Source: Pseudomonadota bacterium | GTDB taxonomy: Bacteria; Pseudomonadota; Alphaproteobacteria; Rhodospirillales; Magnetospirillaceae | Reading direction: 5' to 3' | Assembly (NCBI GenBank): GCA_021848545.1 | Contig: JAJZUL010000038.1 | Span: 1-32,074 of the forward strand | Length of the DNA: 32,074 nucleotides | Shown here: positions 15,740-23,523 of the stretch, one piece after another | Layout: every line of letters starts with the position of its first letter | How positions within the stretch are numbered: the first letter of the stretch is position 1 | The notes under the pieces: model-generated | The model's input: the letters and a program-made list of their open reading frames with translations, nothing else | Databases searched by the model: none | Told to the model about the DNA's origin: nothing | Translations under genes and position numbers: made by a program

Positions 15740-18190
15740 TCAAATTTGCCGGTCGGCGGCCTTGCGGGCGTCCATCCACGCCAGCAATTCGTCGGCCGGC
15801 AAGGGCGGGGAGAAATACAGGCCCTGGCCCAGACCGTCGCCGCAAAGCGACCGGATCAAATCAAGCTGGGCCTCGGTTTCCACCCCTTCGGCCACCACCG
15901 TCAGACCCAAATCCCTGGCCAGAGCGACCACGCCGCGAATGATTTGCGCGACCTTGTCGCTGCGCTGCGCTTCGCCGACCAGCCAACGGTCGATCTTCAC
16001 CGTGTCGATCGGCAGCATGCCCAGGCAGAACAGGTTGGAATGGCCGGCGCCGAACCCGTCGATCGCCACCGTCGTCCCCAACTTCCTCAGCCGTTCGATG
16101 ACCTGCGTCGTGCGCTCGGGGTCGCGGGCGACGGTCTGCTCGCTCAGCTCCACCTCCAGATCGGCAGGGCTGACGCCATGGCGCGCGGCCGCTTCGGCCA
16201 GCCGCTCCGGCAAGGTGCCGGTCCCCAGCTCCGGCGCGGAGACGTTGATCGCCACCCGGAACGTGCGCCCCGCCTTCCGCCATGCCGCCAGATGGCGGCA
16301 GACCTCTTCGATCACATGAAGGCCCAGATCGACCATCAGGCCGCGTTCCACCGCCAACGGCACGAAGGCGTCGGCGGTCAACAATCCGTGGCGGGGATGG
16401 CGCCAGCGCGCCAACGCCTCCACCCGGTTCACCTGGCAATCGCCCAGGGCCACCTTGGGCTGGTAATGGAGTTCGATGACGCCATCGGCGATCGCCCGCC
16501 GCAGGTCGCCCCCCAGACCCGGCGTCCGGCCGGGTTCCCCCATGTCGTCCGAATCGAAACGGCGCCAGGTGCTTCGTCCCGCCGCCTTGGCCGCGTACAT
16601 GGCCATGTCGGCGCGCTTCATCAACGCGTCGGCATCGGTGCCGTCGCCGGGACAGAACGCCACGCCGGCCGATACCCCGACCTCCACCGTATGGCCGCCC
16701 AGTTGCATCGGCCGGGCGAGGTCGGCCACCACCTGACCGATGCGGTCGGTGCAGATGGCGGGATCGGTCAGGTCCTCCATCAGCACCACGAACTCGTCGC
16801 CGCCCAGGCGGGCGATGGTATCGGTCTCGCGCAGGCGCTCTTTCATCCGTCCGGCGACCTCCTGCAGCAACAGGTCGCCGATGTCATGGCCGAAGGTGTC
16901 GTTGACCGCCTTGAACCGGTCCAGATCGAAGAACGTCACCGACAAGGCGCCGCCCTCCCGCTTCAGCCGGGCGATGGCGTGGGAAAGACGCTCGGTCAGC
17001 AGCACCCGGTTGGGCAGACCGGTCAGGGCGTCGTGGCACGCCAGATAGGCGACCCGTTCGTCCTGCTGGCGCAACTCGGTGACGTCGTGGAACACCGCCA
17101 CGTAACGGTCCGGCTTGCCGTCGGCACCGTCGATCTGGTTGATGGTCGTCCATTGCAGATAGGCTTCGCCGTCCTTGCGGCGGTTCCAGATTTCGCCCCG
17201 CCAGCATTTGGTGCGCGCCAACGTCTCGAACATCGCCCGATAGAAATCGGCATCGTGGCGGTCGGACCGCAAAATGCGGGGGGTGGCGCCCACCGCCTCG
17301 CCGGCATCGTATCCGGTGATTTCGCTGAAGGCCGGGTTGACCGACAGGATCACATCGTCGATATCGGTGACCATCACCCCTTCCGACGAATTGTCGAACA
17401 CCGCCGCCGCAAGACGGATCTGCTCTTCCTTTCGCCGCGTTTCGGTAACGTCGCGCCCCACACCCAGCACGCCGGCCCCCCGTCCGTCCGGCCCCGGCTC
17501 GGCGACCAGGCGGATCAGGTAGATGTGGGACGAACCGTCGGGGCCGGGAACATTCTGTTCGATGTCCAGGGATGCGCCGCTTTGGCCCACCTGCCGCACG
17601 CCCGCGCCCAAAGCGGCGTACCTGGCCGCGTCGATCGCGTCCACCGGCCGCCCCACCAGCCGGGCGGCGTCGGTCCCGACGGCGTCCGCCAATTTCGCGT
17701 TGGCATAGGTGAGCGTGCCGTCCAGATCGAAGCGGGCGATCAGATCGGGCGTATTCTCCGCCAGACTGCGGAATTCCGTTTCCCGGCGGGCCAAGGCCCG
17801 GTTGGCGTCCCGCAGACGGGCGGTGTTTTCCGCCACTTGCCCATACGCGGACCTGACCCGGATCGCCAGATAGCCGAACCCCCACACGAACACGAGAACG
17901 GCGCCATAGGAAATCGCGGCCTCCCATGCCGGCACGCCGGGCGGAATGATCGAGGCCATCATGTCGATGTTCACGGCCGAAGCCGCCAATAAAACGATAT
18001 ATACTATTACGTCATAAGAGTAGGACGCGGCAATGGCGATGGGAAAAATATAAAACCCGTACAGAAGAACATACGGGGGCGTAACGAAATCGATAATAAT
18101 GATGATGGACAATAAGATCAGGGCAACGGCCGCCGCCACCCCCTTCGTCATTTTCGACATCCTGCCGTTGATCCATCGAACGGCGGTCAT
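15740..18190 (-). CDS. Membrane PAS-GGDEF-EAL cyclic-di-GMP protein with altered EAL motif
   Basis: About 816 residues. The N-terminus has three or four transmembrane segments (VALILLSIIIIIDFVTPPYVLLYGFYIFPIAI onward), followed by two PAS domains (RSLAENTPDLIARFD and AAVFDNSSEGVMVTD). The GGDEF domain is complete, with ARLGGDEFVVL and an RETD inhibitory site five residues ahead, so it should make c-di-GMP. The EAL domain keeps VEALARW, INVSAPEL, LEVELSEQ and VVAEGVETE, but the metal-binding DDFGTG motif reads DGFGAG, so hydrolysis may be lost. ATG 18190 is used; ATG 18151 has a better AGGA, and the open frame reaches a TTG at 18247. The position between two chemoreceptors suggests a role in motile-sessile control. 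Confidence 0.9.
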   Translation of the reverse strand: MTAVRWINGRMSKMTKGVAAAVALILLSIIIIIDFVTPPYVLLYGFYIFPIAIAASYSYDVIVYIVLLAASAVNIDMMASIIPPGVPAWEAAISYGAVLVFVWGFGYLAIRVRSAYGQVAENTARLRDANRALARRETEFRSLAENTPDLIARFDLDGTLTYANAKLADAVGTDAARLVGRPVDAIDAARYAALGAGVRQVGQSGASLDIEQNVPGPDGSSHIYLIRLVAEPGPDGRGAGVLGVGRDVTETRRKEEQIRLAAAVFDNSSEGVMVTDIDDVILSVNPAFSEITGYDAGEAVGATPRILRSDRHDADFYRAMFETLARTKCWRGEIWNRRKDGEAYLQWTTINQIDGADGKPDRYVAVFHDVTELRQQDERVAYLACHDALTGLPNRVLLTERLSHAIARLKREGGALSVTFFDLDRFKAVNDTFGHDIGDLLLQEVAGRMKERLRETDTIARLGGDEFVVLMEDLTDPAICTDRIGQVVADLARPMQLGGHTVEVGVSAGVAFCPGDGTDADALMKRADMAMYAAKAAGRSTWRRFDSDDMGEPGRTPGLGGDLRRAIADGVIELHYQPKVALGDCQVNRVEALARWRHPRHGLLTADAFVPLAVERGLMVDLGLHVIEEVCRHLAAWRKAGRTFRVAINVSAPELGTGTLPERLAEAAARHGVSPADLEVELSEQTVARDPERTTQVIERLRKLGTTVAIDGFGAGHSNLFCLGMLPIDTVKIDRWLVGEAQRSDKVAQIIRGVVALARDLGLTVVAEGVETEAQLDLIRSLCGDGLGQGLYFSPPLPADELLAWMDARKAADRQI

Positions 18191-18359
18191 GGCGCGGCCG
18201 GACCTAAAAATATGCCGTTCTCCGACACCGGACAGGGGCGGATGCAACGGCCGGAAGCCCGCCGCCGCCCGAAGAATCCTGACCTGAAAATCGCTTCGAC
18301 CAGCCCCGCGTTAAAATCCATGACAACGACCGCCCGTGCCCCACCGTCGAGGGCATTTG

Positions 18360-18388
18360 ATAATAGACCGATCGATAGACATCAACAA
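18360..18388 (-). promoter_or_regulatory. Possible sigma-70 promoter for the GGDEF-EAL gene
   Basis: Reading the minus strand, TTGTTG (18383-18388) and TATTAT (18360-18365) are 17 bp apart, in an AT-rich island about 170 bp before the gene. The spacing and -10 box are good and the -35 is weak. This is a pattern-only call. Confidence 0.35.
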
Positions 18389-18452
18389 AAAATACGATGT
18401 TAACGTGTGCTTTTGCGCGGTCGGCGGGCGATGGCCAAATCCTTCCAGGCCG

Positions 18453-20510
18453 TCACGCCCGCGAGACGGCGAACCAGGATTGCCGATCCGTCTTCATGAT
18501 GTGATTGGCCAGCCAATCACGCAGAAACTCCATGAGATCGGCATTCACGGCCAGGGTCCCGGCATTGAATTTTGCGACGACGTCTTTGACCCGGGCGACG
18601 AGATCGTCATGTTGTTTCTTGTGTTGAGCGAAGTTGTTCAATTTATGGCTGCGCCAAATCTCCTCTTCGCGGGCAAAATGCTCCATCGTATATTTGGCCA
18701 GGCCGTTGAGAATACTGCCGACGATCGCGTGCGACTCGCCCCGCAACATGGCCTTCCCGAGATCGTTGACATAGCGGACCAGCGCCTTGTGGTCGGTGTC
18801 GATGACGGAATTGCCGGTGGCCATCGCCGCCTCGTCCCACACCATGTATTCGCCGTCGGCCGTGGCGCCGCCGCGCATTTCCGCCAGAAACGCTTCCACC
18901 GCGCGGCCCAGGGCATCGCTTTCCGACAGAACGTCGTTGGCCAGCTTGAACACGCCGCGCGCCATGTCGCCGGTCTGCGACGCGGCCTGGGCGACGCCGG
19001 AGATGTTCGTGGCGACGTCCCGGGTCACGGCCGAAACCTGTTCGACGTTGCGCGAGATTTCCTGGGTGGCGGCGCCCTGTTCCTCCACCGCGGCGGCGAT
19101 GGTGGCGGACAATTCGTTGATATGGGCGATGGTCTTGCCGATTCCCTCGATCGCCTGGACCGCGGATTCGGTTTCCTCCTGAACGCCCTTGATCTGGTCG
19201 GCGATATCCTCGGTGGCGCGGCCGGTCTGGTTGGCCAGATTCTTGACCTCGCCCGCCACCACGGCGAACCCTTTGCCCGCCTCGCCGGCGCGCGCGCTTT
19301 CGATGGTGGCGTTCAGCGCCAGCAGATTGGTCTGACTGGCGATATCGTTGATCAGCTTGACCACCTCGCCGATTTTGACCGCCGATTGCGCCAGACCGGA
19401 GATCTTGGCGATGGCGTCGGCGGCCTCGCTCGACGCGGTTCGGGCGATTTCCGCCGACAGGGTGACCTGACGGCCGATTTCCTGAATGGAAGCGGTCAGT
19501 TCGGTACCCGCGGCCGACACGGTCTGGACGTTGGCGGTGGCCTGATCGGTGGCGGCGGCCACCGCCGCGCTCCGCTGCTGAGCGGTGTCGGCATTGGCGG
19601 ACAGGGAATCGGCGGCGGAATGCAATCCCTTGGCGGTATTGTCGATCGCCCCGGTCACGCCCTTGATCCGCCGTTCCAGGGCATCGACCATGTCGATCCG
19701 ACCCTGGTGCTGCGCCATTTCGGCCCGTTTGCGGATCTGGGCGCTTTCATGGGCGATCACCCCGACCAGCCGCGACTGTTCCCGGACCGGCAGCATCGCC
19801 CGCGCGATATCGCCGATTTCGTCGCCGCGATTCATATAGGGGATTTCGGCGACTTCCTCACCCGACGCCAGACGCTGAAGAACGCTTGAAATGTCACTGA
19901 CCGAGACCACCAGCCGCCGGATGAACAGAGCGGCCAGCGATCCCCCGATGACCGGGGTCGCGACCAAAGCGGCCAGCAGGTCCGTTGTCTCGGCGCCGTT
20001 CAGATGGTGGCGGGCGGCGGCGTGCAGCACGAACGCCGCCGCCGCGGCGAGGATGACCACCGACGACCCGCCGACCACCAGGAAGCGGATGATGAGAGAG
20101 CGGCCCCACCCCCGGCACAGACCGCCCCACCAGCCCATGGGGCAGCGCCCGAGGCTGTTGCGCCGCCAATGGCTCATGGCCAGCACCAGCGCCGCCGAGG
20201 CGCGGGCGAAGGCCCCGGAAAGATCGGCGCGGGCGCCGGCATCGTCGCCGGCCGAGACCTTGCGCAAGGTCTCGGCGGTGGCCCGATGGAAACGGGCATG
20301 CAGATCGACCACCGTCGCGTAATCGTCGGCCGCGGTCGCCGTGAGGTCCCGGCGATTGTCGTTCAGCCATTTGCCGAACTCGCACTTGTCGTCCGCCGCC
20401 ACGGTGGCGATGTCATAGGAGCAATCGCCGCTTTCCACGGCGTCCACCAATCGCGCCCGCCAGGCGATATGCGCCCCCAGGGCCTTGGTCATTTCGGTAT
20501 CCAGGTCCAC
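18453..20510 (-). CDS. Methyl-accepting chemotaxis protein with N-terminal CZB zinc domain and C-terminal hemerythrin domain
   Basis: A 685-residue receptor with an unusual domain order. The GTG start at 20510 has GGAGG six bases upstream. Residues 1-115 form a chemoreceptor zinc-binding (CZB) domain with all ligands: His14, Cys43 (KCEFGKW), His71 and His75. Two membrane helices follow (about 139-163 and 177-197) with only a dozen residues between them, so sensing must be cytoplasmic. HAMP comes next, then the signalling domain with [40 protein letters not shown]. The last 130 residues are a hemerythrin with the full di-iron ligand set: [25 protein letters not shown] and [10 protein letters not shown]. 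It could combine zinc or oxidant sensing with oxygen sensing. The preceding 5' region holds a GGCGGGCA/TGCCCGCC dyad (20525-20548). Confidence 0.93.
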   Translation of the reverse strand: MDLDTEMTKALGAHIAWRARLVDAVESGDCSYDIATVAADDKCEFGKWLNDNRRDLTATAADDYATVVDLHARFHRATAETLRKVSAGDDAGARADLSGAFARASAALVLAMSHWRRNSLGRCPMGWWGGLCRGWGRSLIIRFLVVGGSSVVILAAAAAFVLHAAARHHLNGAETTDLLAALVATPVIGGSLAALFIRRLVVSVSDISSVLQRLASGEEVAEIPYMNRGDEIGDIARAMLPVREQSRLVGVIAHESAQIRKRAEMAQHQGRIDMVDALERRIKGVTGAIDNTAKGLHSAADSLSANADTAQQRSAAVAAATDQATANVQTVSAAGTELTASIQEIGRQVTLSAEIARTASSEAADAIAKISGLAQSAVKIGEVVKLINDIASQTNLLALNATIESARAGEAGKGFAVVAGEVKNLANQTGRATEDIADQIKGVQEETESAVQAIEGIGKTIAHINELSATIAAAVEEQGAATQEISRNVEQVSAVTRDVATNISGVAQAASQTGDMARGVFKLANDVLSESDALGRAVEAFLAEMRGGATADGEYMVWDEAAMATGNSVIDTDHKALVRYVNDLGKAMLRGESHAIVGSILNGLAKYTMEHFAREEEIWRSHKLNNFAQHKKQHDDLVARVKDVVAKFNAGTLAVNADLMEFLRDWLANHIMKTDRQSWFAVSRA

Positions 20511-21056
20511 TTTGCACCTCCACCGGCGGGCATCCGCTGGTGCCCGCCATCCCGCCAGTCGCCCTGCCCGCCGATGACGCCCCCCCGGCTCACGAGCGTA
20601 ATTCGACCGTCTCCCCCCAAAAAATGGAGCGCTCTTTTTTTTATTTTTGTGATTCGCCCTTGCTGCCAAGGGTTCCGTGCCCGATGGGTTCCACCGCAGA
20701 TGGCACGGCGCCGGACCGGCGATGGCGCCCATATCCGGAAAAGATAGGCAAAATTTCGCCGGGCACGATGACGTATGTCAAAGACGTTTTTGGTATAGAA
20801 ACAATTTTTTCAAAAAAAATATGCACACATTTATCAATGTTAAATTTTCGGTTTTCGGAACATTATGGCCGGCACGCTAAAGGCGCGCGATATTATTATT
20901 ATTAAAACATGCACTTTTTTTCAATTCCTGGCGGCCAACCTTACGAACCGTCCGGTGAGGGCGCTCCGTACGGCGCATTTTCTGCGCAAATTCGACAAGC
21001 ACCGTCGCCCGAAAGCCGCATGCTTCGGTAATTCGTCGATTTTCCAGAGGAAAAAT
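20511..21056. other. Long AT-rich spacer between the hemerythrin receptor and the tRNA remnant
   Basis: About 545 bp without a supported gene. It holds the receptor's ribosome site and a dyad close to 20520, then AT-rich DNA from about 20630 to 20930, including a poly-T/A stretch and (ATT)4 near 20890. This is probably promoter DNA for the receptor. The part next to the tRNA remnant (about 21040-21056) should be the original downstream flank of the tRNA gene. Confidence 0.5.
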
Positions 21057-21103
21057 TGGCGCAACCGGTAGGATTCGAACCTACGACCTCTGCCTTCGGA
21101 GGG
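21057..21103 (-). tRNA. 3' fragment of tRNA-Arg(CCG): left attachment site of the mobile element
   Basis: Read on the minus strand, this is an anticodon loop CTCCGAA (anticodon CCG), 3' anticodon stem GGCAG, variable loop AGGTC, a perfect T-arm GTAGG-TTCGAAT-CCTAC, 3' acceptor strand, discriminator G and encoded CCA. The 5' half is absent: the bases before the loop cannot pair with GGCAG and there is no D-arm. This is the remnant left when an element integrates into a tRNA gene with crossover in or near the anticodon loop. The intact gene should lie just beyond the right edge of the window. It is not expected to make a functional tRNA. Confidence 0.85.
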
Positions 21104-21340
21104 CCTTCAAACTGCATTTTTGTGCATTTTGCTGCATCACAATGCACGCCTTTTCAATAGGTTAATCTGCGCTGACACGCACCGACCTGCGCGACACCTG
21201 GAGCTAGGTGTCGCGAAATTGTCGCGCCGGCAGGCGTGGGCAGGGGTTGTTTCAACGAGGACCCCGGCCGCAACTACCATCGCTGTAGACGCCTATAGGC
21301 ATATAAAGAAGGGTTTTTTATAAGCCATTGATTTTTCTTT
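21104..21340. other. Left terminal non-coding DNA of the element
   Basis: This stretch contains a cluster of TGCA-containing repeats directly beside the tRNA remnant (21113-21147). An inverted repeat GCGACACCT-ggagct-AGGTGTCGC follows (about 21191-21214), then further copies of the TGTCGCGC motif. No gene is supported. It is probably the recombination (att) region bound by integrase and accessory factors. Confidence 0.55.
21188..21227. repeat. Left cluster of TGTCGCGC arm-type motifs (three copies)
   Basis: Copies lie at 21188-21196 (as TGCGCGACA), 21209-21216 (TGTCGCGA, one mismatch) and 21220-21227. The same octamer recurs four times at the right end of the element, in the integrase upstream region. 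Matching short repeats at both ends of an integrated element are what integrase arm-binding sites look like. Confidence 0.65.
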
Positions 21341-21356
21341 CATATTTGAATTGCAG

Positions 21357-21416
21357 TGTTCAATGGAGTGAACACTTTGTTCAGCCCATTGAACACTTTG
21401 TTCACTCCATTGAACA
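21357..21416. repeat. Iteron-like array: three TGTTCA-N6-TGAACA dyads, 21-bp period
   Basis: Dyads start at 21357, 21378 and 21399. Each is TGTTCA, six bases, TGAACA, separated from the next by CTT. The outer two are also inverted copies of each other, giving a perfect 20-bp inverted repeat overall. The 21-bp period is two helical turns, placing every copy on one face of the DNA. Position upstream of the excisionase-like and RepL-like genes fits a replication-origin iteron set or a cooperative operator. Confidence 0.85.
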
Positions 21417-21437
21417 CTCCCTCCCGATTCCGGCGGG

Positions 21438-21497
21438 GCGTTACGTGACAAAATGCCAAATTTTTATGTACGGATTTTGAAAAACGTCACGTAACGC
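21438..21497. repeat. 12-bp inverted repeat GCGTTACGTGAC / GTCACGTAACGC
   Basis: Perfect arms at 21438-21449 and 21486-21497 flank 36 bp of AT-rich DNA. A third exact copy of GTCACGTAACGC lies inside the membrane-protein gene at about 23330-23341. Confidence 0.85.
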
Positions 21498-21540
21498 AAA
21501 TAGCCCCCCGATCATTAATAAGGTACGCAGGCGTTCCTTA

Positions 21541-21591
21541 ACTTGCGTATATGTAAGTTTTTGAGACTCTCTAGTTTGCATATACGCAAGT
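21541..21591. repeat. 13-bp inverted repeat ACTTGCGTATATG / CATATACGCAAGT
   Basis: Perfect arms at 21541-21553 and 21579-21591 have 25 bp between them. The left arm runs on into TAAGT, so ACTTgcgtatatgtAAGT forms a second local dyad. It lies about 100 bp upstream of the excisionase-like gene, in the same putative origin/control region as the two repeat families before it. Confidence 0.8.
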
Positions 21592-21689
21592 TCAACATGA
21601 TTATTTTGCCAGTTGTTGAATTCTAGCATTGCTCATCGATTCGCGTTGGTGCAGCCTCGGGACTGCAAAAACAGTTTGGAATCGCACCG

Positions 21690-21953
21690 ATGACAAAACT
21701 CTTCAGCCGAGGCGACGCCGCCGCGGCGCTGCGCATATCCCTACGGAAAGTTGATGATCTGTTGGCGTCCGGGCGCCTGAACTCTGTGCGGATCGGCCGG
21801 CGGCGGCTGGTGCCAGCGCCGGCACTTGAGGAGTTTGTCGCTGCCCTCTCCGCCGCGCCGGCCGCGCCGCGCCGCCGCCGGCCGGGGCGCGGCCGGCCGG
21901 GAAAGCCGCCGATCTACAAAAAAAATGACAAAGAGAATGGGGGCGACAAATGA
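21690..21953 (+). CDS. Excisionase-family helix-turn-helix DNA-binding protein
   Basis: An 87-residue protein. The N-terminal 50 residues, LFSRGDAAAALRISLRKVDDLLASGRLNSVRIGRRRLVPAPALEEFV, follow the small winged helix-turn-helix pattern of excisionase-type proteins (HTH_17). The tail is very basic, with an [20 protein letters not shown] run that resembles an AT-hook-like DNA contact. Such proteins are recombination directionality factors or small regulators. Its ATG is preceded by only a weak ribosome site. The stop overlaps the next start (ATGA), so it is coupled to the RepL-like gene. It could direct excision with the integrase or regulate replication; the sequence does not decide. Confidence 0.75.
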   Translation: MTKLFSRGDAAAALRISLRKVDDLLASGRLNSVRIGRRRLVPAPALEEFVAALSAAPAAPRRRRPGRGRPGKPPIYKKNDKENGGDK

Positions 21954-22450
21954 CTCCGCGCCGCCAAATTCTGCAGGTCGACAAAGAGACCGGCGAGGAA
22001 ATTGGAAGCGCTCTTGTTGAAAAGCGCTTGCCGCGCGCGCCGTCACCCTATGGTGATGATTGGATGCAATCTCATCAACGTGCGCTTTTGCAAATAGCAG
22101 CAGACAGAGAATTGCGGGGAATACCAAGTGCTGTTTATTTATATGTTTCAGCAAAATTAGATTATCAGAATTACTTTTGCGTCAGCCCCACCGACATCTC
22201 AAGAGACATCAACGTCGGACGAAACAGCGCAACTGCTGCGCTACAATTACTTGCTAAAAAAGACATTCTTCTTGGCGGACCAAAGGTTGGAAACACAAAA
22301 TCCTTCAAATTGAACCCGTTGTATGGCTGGCGCGGGTCAGTGATTGGGCTCAAAAAAGAACTCGGCCGCCATGACGCCGTTGCCATTGCTCGGCGGCGCT
22401 GGGACGAAGAACTGGAGTTTTTATTGTCGCCCCCCGCCGAAGATCGATGA
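21950..22450 (+). CDS. RepL-like winged-helix replication or plasmid-control protein
   Basis: A 166-residue protein. Its centre, AVYLYVSAKLDYQNYFCVSPTDISRDINVGRNSATAALQLLAKKDILLGGPKVGNTKSFKLNPLYGWRGS, reads as a winged helix-turn-helix. It ends in the LNP-x-xxWRGS type closing seen in RepL-like plasmid replication proteins. The family assignment comes from pattern memory and is moderate. The gene is coupled to the excisionase-like gene and lies directly downstream of the repeat-rich putative origin, which supports a replication-control role. If right, the element can replicate as a circle after excision. A simple transcription factor is the main alternative. Confidence 0.6.
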   Translation: MTPRRQILQVDKETGEEIGSALVEKRLPRAPSPYGDDWMQSHQRALLQIAADRELRGIPSAVYLYVSAKLDYQNYFCVSPTDISRDINVGRNSATAALQLLAKKDILLGGPKVGNTKSFKLNPLYGWRGSVIGLKKELGRHDAVAIARRRWDEELEFLLSPPAEDR

Positions 22451-22459
22451 GGACCGCTC

Positions 22460-22921
22460 ATGAAACGAAAAATTACCCTGATCGGTTTGCTGCTGTCGTC
22501 CCGGGAAGCCGTGGTGACGGAAGTCGATGTCGAGGTTGCCGAAACGCTGCCGTGGGTTGACGCGGTATGGGCGGAAATTGATCGGTACGGCGACGATTAT
22601 CAATTCATCTGCGCCGTGGACGGTTCTCTCGAGGTTCAGGGAACCTGGGAGAACATGCCCGAAGATCCACCGGGCTGGCGGCCGGCGACCGGGCCGTACC
22701 GCCCCTGGACCGTAATCGGCTTCGATTTCGTGATGGGCGGGATGGAAGTCGTCCATGAAGTGGATGAGGTGGATTGGCCCAGCGCCGGCCACCAGGCCAT
22801 GGCCGCCGGCGGAACCCAATACCAGTTGGTGAGCGTGATTACCGGGGCAGTCGTGTCCCAGCGATTCATCTACGCCTGGAGCTGGCTGGTCGGACCAGGA
22901 GGGGAAAATGACTCAAATTGA
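22460..22921 (+). CDS. Hypothetical acidic protein of the mobile element
   Basis: A 153-residue protein that I do not recognise. GAGGA lies about six bases before the ATG. It is acidic and rich in aromatic residues. An N-terminal beta-like part (KITLIGLLLSSREAVVTEVDVEVAETLPWVDAVWAEIDRYGDDYQFICAVDGSLE) leads to a Trp/Pro-rich middle (TWENMPEDPPGWRPATGPYRPW) and a hydrophobic C-terminus. No signal peptide or convincing membrane helix. It sits nine bases after the RepL-like gene and overlaps the next gene by 14 bp, so it belongs to the same leftward operon module. Confidence 0.65.
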   Translation: MKRKITLIGLLLSSREAVVTEVDVEVAETLPWVDAVWAEIDRYGDDYQFICAVDGSLEVQGTWENMPEDPPGWRPATGPYRPWTVIGFDFVMGGMEVVHEVDEVDWPSAGHQAMAAGGTQYQLVSVITGAVVSQRFIYAWSWLVGPGGENDSN

Positions 22922-23435
22922 GATTGCTGAAAGACTGGCAAAGCAACGAAACCTTGATCGCCAGTTGGCAAGAAAAGTGGCGGCTATATTCTGGAAACTC
23001 CCTTGGCCGCGCTTTGCGCTGGCCCTGTTTACCATCGCCAGCGGCACCATATTGTGGTTGCAGTATTTCAGTTCCAGGCCTTTACCCTCTCCTACATTGG
23101 GGGTTATTGCCTCTCTTATCCTGATGATCTCGATGGTGGTGCTGATCGGCCGCGACGCGGAACGCCGCCTCCAACGCCAGGTAGCGGCCATTGCGGCCCT
23201 GACCAATTCCCAACCTGATGCGGTCACCGACGGCCGGGCACGAATGGCCGCTGGAGAATCTCATGCCGTTTGGACGGATTGGGTGCCGTTTTTTGGCCGC
23301 CTCTTTTTCTGGGCGCTGCTCGTCGTTTTGTCACGTAACGCCCACGGCATCTCTGCCTGGGCGCCGTGGGCGCTGCTGGCAGTCGCGCTTGCTGACTTGG
23401 CTTGGCATGCACGCCGGATGAAGTTGAAAAAGTAG
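22908..23435 (+). CDS. Hypothetical membrane protein of the mobile element
   Basis: A 175-residue protein with about four hydrophobic segments: FALALFTIASGTILWLQYF, LGVIASLILMISMVVLIG, then FFGRLFFWALLVVLS and APWALLAVALADLAW. A charged coiled-coil-like stretch (RDAERRLQRQVAAIAALTNS) separates the two pairs. GGAGG precedes the ATG closely. It overlaps the previous gene by 14 bp, so the two are likely co-translated and may work together. The copy of GTCACGTAACGC near 23330 lies in its coding sequence, in the third hydrophobic segment. I do not recognise the family. Confidence 0.65.
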   Translation: MTQIEIAERLAKQRNLDRQLARKVAAIFWKLPWPRFALALFTIASGTILWLQYFSSRPLPSPTLGVIASLILMISMVVLIGRDAERRLQRQVAAIAALTNSQPDAVTDGRARMAAGESHAVWTDWVPFFGRLFFWALLVVLSRNAHGISAWAPWALLAVALADLAWHARRMKLKK

Positions 23436-23473
23436 CCCCCCGGCCGCGCCTACCGCAGGCTTTAACGACAGCT

Positions 23474-23519
23474 ATGACTATATATGTGTTGCGTAATTAC
23501 GTGGCGCATATATAGTCAT
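23474..23519. promoter_or_regulatory. 46-bp nested palindrome upstream of higBA (putative autoregulatory operator)
   Basis: Arms ATGACTATATATG (23474-23486) and CATATATAGTCAT (23507-23519) are perfect inverted copies. The palindrome CGTAATTACG (23492-23501) sits at exactly the same centre. It ends five bases before the higB start, so it must cover the promoter or leader. HigA antitoxins repress their own operons, which makes it the likely operator. Confidence 0.8.
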
Positions 23520-23523
23520 TTTC

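Noticed and set aside
15746-17992. Long plus-strand frame opposite the GGDEF-EAL gene
   Set aside because: No recognisable domain; the minus strand encodes complete PAS, GGDEF and EAL domains.
20885-20905. (ATT)n repeat near the AT-rich spacer
   Set aside because: Only about four units in already AT-rich DNA; no function suggested.
21057-21130. Complete tRNA-Arg gene
   Set aside because: The 5' side of the anticodon stem does not pair, and there is no D-arm or 5' acceptor strand; only the 3' half is present.
20941-21147. Minus-strand frame of 68 codons across the tRNA remnant
   Set aside because: Its VVGSNPTGCANF part is just the translation of the T-arm and acceptor stem of the tRNA fragment.
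21357-21416. CRISPR-like array
   Set aside because: The units are 18-bp dyads with 3-bp spacers, not 25-40 bp repeats with unique spacers, and there are no cas genes.
21441-21629. 62-codon minus-strand frame in the putative origin
   Set aside because: It overlaps two inverted repeats, and the repeats explain the sequence better than a gene.
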